From NCBI GenBank assembly GCA_022592435.1, contig JABYQS010000184.1, positions 1 to 64,000 on the forward strand: 64,000 nt of DNA, in the 5' to 3' direction. The notes beneath the pieces were generated by a model, which was not told where the DNA came from, searched no databases, and saw only the letters and a list, made by a program, of their open reading frames with translations. This document shows, piece after piece, positions 57,728 to 64,000 of this stretch. Within the stretch, counting starts at the first letter, position 1, and the number at the start of each line of letters is the position of its first letter. A program made the translations under genes and the position numbers. This stretch comes from Cerioporus squamosus (lineage: Eukaryota; Basidiomycota; Agaricomycetes; Polyporales; Polyporaceae).

Positions 57728-60700
57728 TCAATGACATGCATCTACAGCAACGAGCGTGTGGTAATATGTACGTGAAAGATGTAGCGCATACCAGTATCTG
57801 ACCGAGCGTTCTAGCTGGTGAACCAGCGAGAGAGATGTAGGCAGAACAGTGAGTCCGCAAGTGAAGGAGGGTGGAGGTAGAGGTGAACAAGAGCGGGAAT
57901 AATGGAATAATGTTGACAAGTACATGCAGACAACAGAGCGAGCAGTTTGGCGACTGAGCAAGCAGTGTGGCGACTGAGCGAGAGGTTTCGAGACGGAGAG
58001 AGAGGTTTGGCGACAGAGAGAGAGGTTTGGCGACTGAGCGAGCAGTTTGGCGACTGAGCGAGAGGTTTCGAGACGGAGAGAGAGGTTTGGCGACAGAGAG
58101 AGAGAGGTTTGGCGACTGAGCGAGCAGTTTGGCGACTGAGCGAGAGGTTTCGAGACGGAGAGAGAGGTTTGGCGACAGAGAGAGAGAGGTTTGGCGACAG
58201 TGAGAGAGAGTCTGACGGAAGAGAGAGCGTCGGTGATGAGGGAGAGGTTCAGCGACGTAGAGTCCTGGCGCGACCTTTCGGAGCGGATGGCTGGGCTCAC
58301 GTCAGACTAATGCCATGATGGTCCTGAGAAGATATGGGACGTACCGGGGGGAAATCTGTCAAGCTGAGGATGCGGGGACCGCCAGCAGGTTTCGCTGTTT
58401 CTGCCTTCTTGCCCTCGGCCGCCTTGTCCTTCTTGACGGGCCTTGGGTGGGGCTTGGTGGTCTTCATGGGAGCTCCACGAGCTCCTGCAGTGCTCGCTGC
58501 CGGGGTGTTCGTCGCGGGCACAGGTGCTGCGTCCGCTGTGATGCCTGAGGAGCTGGCAGCTGCAGCTTGCCGGACTGCACTCCGGGTAATGCGGGCCCCG
58601 CTCTGCGCTGACAATGCGACGAGTGGAGCAGGCTGCACATCCACCAAGCCCTTCACAGTCTCCGCATCATGTTGTTTCTGACCAGGCGGTGACAGGTTCT
58701 ACATCAGTGCCTGTTACTGAGGAGCATCAACACAGACTCACCTCGAGCTGCCGGTACAACCGATGGTTCTCCGCGATAACCATGTTCGTGGGTCAGCCAT
58801 CGGAGTGCTGTTGTCCAAGGTGAACCTCGAGTAGCCGTAGTTCGAGCTTTTCAGCATGACCTCAACAGCTTCAAGTTGCGGAATCTTTCGCATCGCGCTG
58901 ATCAACATCACTGCGACCTCTGGGGCTAGAATCAGGTGGCGAAAGGCATCCTCTGGCAGAGGGTAGTATGCGTCAGCCACCGTCTTCAGCTCCCATTCAG
59001 GCAGGATGCGTTCAAGGACGGAGAGAATCACAGCTTCTCCTTGCTCGCCGAAACTGTTGTGTGCATCTGGTATTAGTTCCGTCAAGCAGTTCGGAGAGGA
59101 CATCCACACTCACAATCCGACCCTCGCCGCCACAATTGCTGTACCAAGGGCAAGGGCGGAGTCTCGCCCGCTGCCCTTTTGCCAAATAGCCGCAATCGTC
59201 GAGAGAGGAGTCTTGAGCCCCTGGACCCGCCACATGACCGACAGTTCCTCCGGGTTGCGTGCAATCTCCGCGATGCGCGTTTGGAGTGTCTCTACAGCAC
59301 TTGACAGCGTAGCTGGTTTGAATGTCATGGGCCATCCCGACGCCTGCGCAACGTCCACGAGCAAGGCAGCCTTGACCTCCTGGCAGATCGCGTAGTGGAG
59401 TTCTCGCATGCGCTGCTGGTCAGCTTGATTATTGATGAGAGCGTGTGCACGGGTCCGGAGCAGCAGAGCGAGCTTGCCACTCGGGGTCTCAGGGATGAGG
59501 TCCCGACAACCGGTCTCAGGACACATAGTGGGGTTTGGGTTTCTGCTCTTCTCCTCGTCGATGTCGTCCTCCCGAATCTCTTGTAACACCGAACCAATGC
59601 TTGAACCGTCATCATCACTTCTGACAGGAGTTGGTGTCCGCACAGGCTGAGCACGCTGCTTCCCTTTGCCCTTGAGTGGGAGAGGACTCGGAGTAGGCCC
59701 GCGCAGAGGTGACGGCTATCGGTGAGATAGTATCAATCATGGTCACTCTATGATCGGATCGCAGGCGTACCAGTGCGATATCCATGCGCGATCTTCCTTG
59801 GGTGCTACCAGACGGTCCTGGTGACGCTACATCTGGAAGGTTCAGTGTGGCATCCTGCAGCCTGAAGTCTTCTTCAACGCCATCCTGCCACCCGGCCGTC
59901 CACGGCTTGATCAACTCCGCCTCTTCCTCGTCCTCCTCCTCGTCTTCCGACATATCCGAGAGCTAGACAGACCAACTGGTCAGACAAGCTTCGAAAACGA
60001 GCGGAGGAAGAGGCAGAGCTTACTACTATCATTCTCTTGCGGTTGCGGTTGAAGGTCATGCCAGCAGTTGGCGGCAGCCGGATGGTCGGACCCTTGACCT
60101 GCGTTGCTTCCCGACTGGCTTCTGGATTGGCGGCGGCTATTGAGTTGTGAACATCAGCGACAGATGGAGGGGAAACCAGATGTGGACACCAACCCTTCTG
60201 CTTTGCCTGGCCCAATGACTGTATGCGGTCGTTGTTGCCGCTACCTGAAGCTGTCTTCGATGCTGTTCCAGATGCTGAAGCCTTCTTCAAGTCCTTGCCC
60301 ATGCCAGTTGCGTGCTTCTTTGCGCCTCCAGCCTTGCCCTCCCCGCTGCGAGTAGCGCTATCATCAAGGTGGTTATACTGATTGCCTTGCCAAAGCTCGG
60401 TAGGGTCTATGTCCATGGCGTCATCCTCCGGGCCAGTGCCATCCGGCTCGCTGTGACGCAAGTCATCGTCGGACTCATCCTCCAGGTCGACGTCTACGCT
60501 TGCCCCATACGGATCCCACCTAGTATCGTCTTCAGCTGGAGCTTGCCTGTTCTTGCGCCAATCCTTGATCCTGCCCTTGTGATTGTTGAGGTACTGAGTG
60601 AGGAGGTCTCGCACTGGCCAGGTTGAGTCGTAGCAGGCAAGATCGGGATGCCTCTTCTCCATCTATACGGAGCGTCCAGGTGAGTTACAAGGGAATAAAG

Positions 60701-61049
60701 ATGTGGTGCTTACCAGCTTACAAACCGCTGTCACAGCGTCCGGTGATTGCTTTCTGAATGACTTCTTGGTGTTGAGATGTATGTTGGCCAGTTGTCGCAC
60801 ATCTTGCTAAAGAGAAACTTGGGTGAGTATATGCGCTCAAACAAATACAGAAAAAATAGGTACGGCGATGCGGTTGTATATCATCTTGGGTGTGCCTTTT
60901 CTGCCAAGATTCATAGCTGTCGGGAGGTTATAACCTCCGTTCTTCTCACGTCCGAGCTGTCCAGGTGGGCGCGGTATAAGCTTCCTTTTCTTCGGCGGCT
61001 TCACAGCTTCTTGCTTCTTCTTCTTCTTCGAGCTGGAGTTCTCAGGCAT
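57728..61049 (-). CDS. transposon accessory protein 2, with minisatellite-encoded C-terminus
   Basis: Starts at ATG 61049 with a Lys-rich N-terminus (SSSKKKKKQEAVKPPKKRK), a nuclear-localisation-like signal. Further exons give LANIHLNTKKSFRKQSPDAV, LTQYLNNHKGRIKDWRKNR, a long acidic/Gly-Lys linker, LSDMSEDEEEDEEE, CPETGCRDLIPETPSGKLAL, ARAHALINNQADQQRMRELH, NPEELSVMWRVQGLKTPLST, EAVILSVLERILPEWELKTV and an Ala/Pro/Lys-rich part ending SLTDFPP. A good donor (58345) and acceptor (58307) then lead in frame into SDVSPAIRSERSR and the 20-nt repeat, which stays open to the stop at 57728. One base appears missing at about 58789-58792 (CCC run), between TPMADP and NMVIAENHRLYRQLE. No catalytic motif was recognised; it may be a DNA- or chromatin-associated helper. 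Confidence 0.55.
57936..58219 (+). repeat. 20-nt minisatellite with 80-nt higher-order pattern
   Basis: Fourteen tandem units of about 20 nt (type unit GAGCGAGCAGTTTGGCGACT; two units are 22 nt through an extra GA). Four unit variants recur in the same order three times, giving an 80-82 nt higher-order repeat: -GCAG..GCGACT, -GAGG..TCGAGACG, -GAGG..GCGACA, -GAGG..GCGACT. Both strands stay free of stops in one frame across the array although 20 is not a multiple of three. Confidence 0.9.
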
Positions 61050-61254
61050 TGCGAGGTGAGCAGGAGGGTGGCAACGTAAATGGTGGACTTAGAGAGAACA
61101 AGCAGGTCGAATGAGGCCCACGGACCAAGACTCACTCGGACTTGGTCCGCTCGGATATTCCCGATTGCAGTGCAACCCCATTTTGGTACTGCTGACGCCC
61201 GTCTATGCATGTTGCACAGTGATCGTTTATGCTGTTGTATCCCCACCCTCCAGG

Positions 61255-64000
61255 ATGGCCAAGCGTCACTGTCACTGTACCTCTACATGTGGCAAATCTG
61301 TGAGCTATCGCACACGCTGCCGTCACTACCTGGCTGTTCGTCTGGCTGGCCAGAAACTCTACGCGCTCTCAAGCAGTGCTTCCTCCGAGTCCGCTTCACA
61401 ATCTGGGTCTGATCCAGGCTCAGATCGCTCAGTCTCTGAACATTCACATGAGAATCCACCCCTAGGGATTGTAGAGGATGGGCCTATACTAGAAGAAGAG
61501 CCAGATCCCGACATCCAGCTGCGAGCACGGTCCCTCAGCCAGTCCACCTCGGGCTCAAGTTCAGATGCAGTCCTGACACGTGATCATCACTCCGAACTGG
61601 AGGTGGAGGTCGAATCAGACTCACCTCCGCCATCTCAGGCACCCTCTCCAGGGCCAGAGAATCTTCCGGACGAGCTGAGGTACTCCGGAGAGCCTGAAGA
61701 CCTTCCGGACGAGCGCACTCGCTTGATAGAAGAAGTCGGAGAGGAACTAGTTGCACGGCTTGAAGAAGAAGCAGAGGCCAGTAGGCATGATGTCTGTGAG
61801 TCCATGCTGTGTCAAAATGTGCTTTTCATAGCTCTGATACTGCGTGTAGTGACACATGAGCTCACGGAGGAGGAGCATGACAACGTTTGCGCCTTCCGGC
61901 TGCGGTATCTCGCCAATGTGTCCCGTGCAACATATGACAAGTTTCGTTATGCATTCCGCCGCCGACTCCATCTGAACTCAGACTGGGTTCTTCTCCACCG
62001 TGTTGCGGCTCTGTCTGGGCTCAAACCAGAGTGGTACGAGTGTTGTATCAACTCTTGTGTCTGTTATCTGGGCAAATATTCGGATGCGGACCGCTGTCCC
62101 ATACCGGAGTGCGCGCAGCCCCGCCGGACAAAGGCTGGAGTGCCACGGCGATACTTCTGCTACATTCCATTCATCCCTCGTCTCCAAGCACTGTACCAAT
62201 GTATCCGTCTCATCAAGTCACTCCAGTATCGCGACAAGTTCATCGATATCCCCAATACCATCAAGGACGTGTTCAGCTCGGAACATTACAAGCGACTCTG
62301 CAAGACACACGTTAACGTCGATGGCACGGAGCTCTCGCACTATCACTTCTCCGATCCACGCGACATCGCGCTGGCGCTCTCATGCGATGGATACCTCTTG
62401 TTCAAGCGCAATAGAGGTGGTCCATCTGCGACACCCCTCCTCCTGCTCAACTACAACCTCCCACCCGAGGTTCGCACTCATCTGGAGAACCTCATCTGCA
62501 TAGGTGTCATTGGCGGCCCTCTGTCGCCGAAGCATCTCTGGTCCTTCCTCATTCCCTTCGAAGATGAGTGCGCAAAACTTGCACATGGTGTCCCCACCTT
62601 CGACGCGCTTCAGCGCGAGGTATTCCTCCTACATGGCTACTGCATCTTCTGTCTAGGCGACATCATCGCCATCATGAAGCTCCTCAATATGCGTGGAGTC
62701 AACGCAATTGTCCCTTGTCGCTCATGCAGCATACGTGGTGTTCGCATGCCAGGCAAGACGAACTACTATGTTCCTCTCGAGCAGCCTCATATCCGAGGCG
62801 AAGCTCGCTCGCGTTGGGACCCACAGGATCTCCCGCTTCGCACACACGAGGAGATCCTTGCCCAGGTTGAGAAGATCACCGCTGCTCCTACCGCGACATA
62901 TCGGGACCAGCTCGGCCAATACTATGGCATCCGCACCGATAGGCCTGACTTCATCGGGCCGGCTCTCGGCCGTTGCGTGCGCTCTGCTCTTGACTATGCC
63001 CACTCATTTCCTTGGGAATGGATGCACTTGTTCTCTGAGAACAATGTGCCCAATCTCATCGCAATGTGGATGGGGCGTTTCAAGGACCTTGAAGGCCGGT
63101 TCGTCATCCCAGAGAAGATATGGGAGGAGATCCGAGACGAGACCCGCAACGCCGTCCCCCTAATTCCTGCTGCCTTCATTGGTTCCATCCCTGACCTCCT
63201 CACTGCACGCGACATGTGGACAGCGGAGACATGGGCCTTCTGGTTCATGTACATTGCCCCTATCGTCCTTCGCGGCCGCTTCCAGGATGAGCGCTACTAC
63301 AAGCACATGTGCGATCTCATCGACATCATGCACACCACACTGAAGTTTGAGCTCCGCCGGGACGAACTCGAGGAGCTACGTGCCAAGATCATCTCATGGG
63401 TCGACCGATATGAACGCTACTACTATCAGTACAAAACCGAGCGGCTCAACACTTGCCTGGTTGTAGTTCACGGGCTACTCCACATCGTCGACGACATCCT
63501 CCATTGCGGACCCATGTGGGCGACGTGGACGTTCTTCATGGAACGCTTCTGCGGAAGCTCAAGAGGTCTCTCACCTCACGTTCTCGTCCTTGGGCAAACC
63601 TTGACCGCCGTGTCCTCAACTTCGCGCATGCATCTCAGATTACAGCCAAGTACAACCTCGAAGAGGACGATCTCTTTGCCTCAAGAAAGAACTCTGGAGG
63701 AGCTACCGACAGTGAAGTCCTTGTGCCTGGCTGTACGCTCCCTGCACTCTATTGTGCCGTGTATTGACTAACATCCCTTCATGTGCAGATCCTCTCCACT
63801 ACCTGAGACGTCCCTGCTATGCCAACCATACGCTGACCGAGGACACTCGTCGTCTGATAGGGCTGCACCTGGCCGCCCTCATCGGAGGCAGAAGCACGGT
63901 GTATCAAAAGGCCTTGCCACACACGGTCCTGGCATGGGCGAAGATCCGCATTGGGAAGGGGGTGATAGCATCAGGGCGTAATATTGGTCAACGCGAACGG
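61255..64000 (+). CDS. tnp2: Tnp2-type CACTA transposase, partial at window end
   Basis: Start chosen at ATG 61255, where a Cys/His-rich N-terminus begins (MAKRHCHCTSTCGK, a likely zinc-binding element); an in-frame start 48 codons upstream adds no conserved sequence. An acidic Ser-rich linker follows. The Tnp2/Transposase_21 core begins around 62290: ALSCDGYLLFKRNRGGPSAT, LLNYNLPPEVRTHLENL, GGPLSPKHLWSFLIPFEDE, CLGDIIAIMKLLNMRG, CRSCSIRGVRMPGKT, SFPWEWMHLFSENNVPNLIA. The D of CDGY, the D of LGD and the E of WEWMH are the likely acidic catalytic residues. At about 63553 one base is missing between MERFCG and the continuing LKRSLTSRSRPWANLDRR frame. An intron (about 63733-63788) then leads to PLHYLRRPCYANH and on to the window edge. 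Confidence 0.85.

Larger units (their letters stand above)
55526..64000 (+). mobile_element. CACTA (EnSpm-like) DNA transposon, right end beyond window
   Basis: Three genes form one block: an accessory gene on plus (55526-57663), an accessory gene on minus (57728-61049) and the Tnp2 transposase on plus (61255 to the window edge). The two accessory genes converge, and the minus gene and tnp2 share about 200 bp of divergent promoter. A minisatellite (57936-58219) lies at the convergent junction. Terminal inverted repeats and target duplication cannot be checked because the right end is missing. The left limit is therefore set at the first start codon and could lie some 100 nt further left. Single-base disruptions in all three genes suggest the copy is not active as assembled. 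Confidence 0.7.

Overview
This is nuclear DNA of a filamentous basidiomycete, most likely an agaricomycete and probably a wood-decay polypore. The genes are split by many GT-AG introns of about 50-60 nt with CTNAC-type branch sites. The gene content is also typical: a secreted laccase, expanded P450s, a DUF7330 protein, an HSF-type regulator, a basidiomycete kinase-like family and a CACTA (Tnp2) transposon. No rRNA, convincing tRNA or CRISPR array was seen.

Layout. 0-5 kb: an unrecognised single-exon ORF, then a divergent pair made of a kinase-domain protein (minus) and a membrane-anchored coiled-coil protein (plus). 5-9 kb: two internally deleted cytochrome P450 copies in opposite orientation; these are damaged relatives of the two intact P450 genes at 47.7-53 kb. 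9.7-24.3 kb is a dense housekeeping block: a RanBP3/Yrb2-type Ran-binding protein, the Rpd3L histone-deacetylase subunit Rxt3, a DUF7330 protein and a laccase. 26.5-32.1 kb carries a small basic (probably nucleolar) protein and an HSF-type transcription factor. 32.1-42.1 kb is a gene-poor stretch with a diverged internal duplication. 42.1-46.2 kb has a GNAT acetyltransferase divergent from a Vezatin/Inp2-like myosin-binding membrane protein.

47.7-53 kb holds the two intact P450s (called A and B here) in tandem, with a relic of a further A copy between them. 53-55.5 kb has no clear gene but contains a degenerate 22-nt-period tandem array. 55.5-64 kb is one large CACTA-type element: an unrecognised accessory gene (plus), a second unrecognised accessory gene (minus) whose 3' end runs through a 20-nt minisatellite, and a Tnp2 transposase that leaves the window at its right edge.

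Several otherwise good genes (HSF, Tnp2, both accessory genes) each show one apparent single-base loss. All are in the same direction and beside short homopolymers, which suggests either residual assembly indels or, for the transposon, very recent decay. All gene models come from reading frames and splice signals by eye; exon borders are approximate unless stated.
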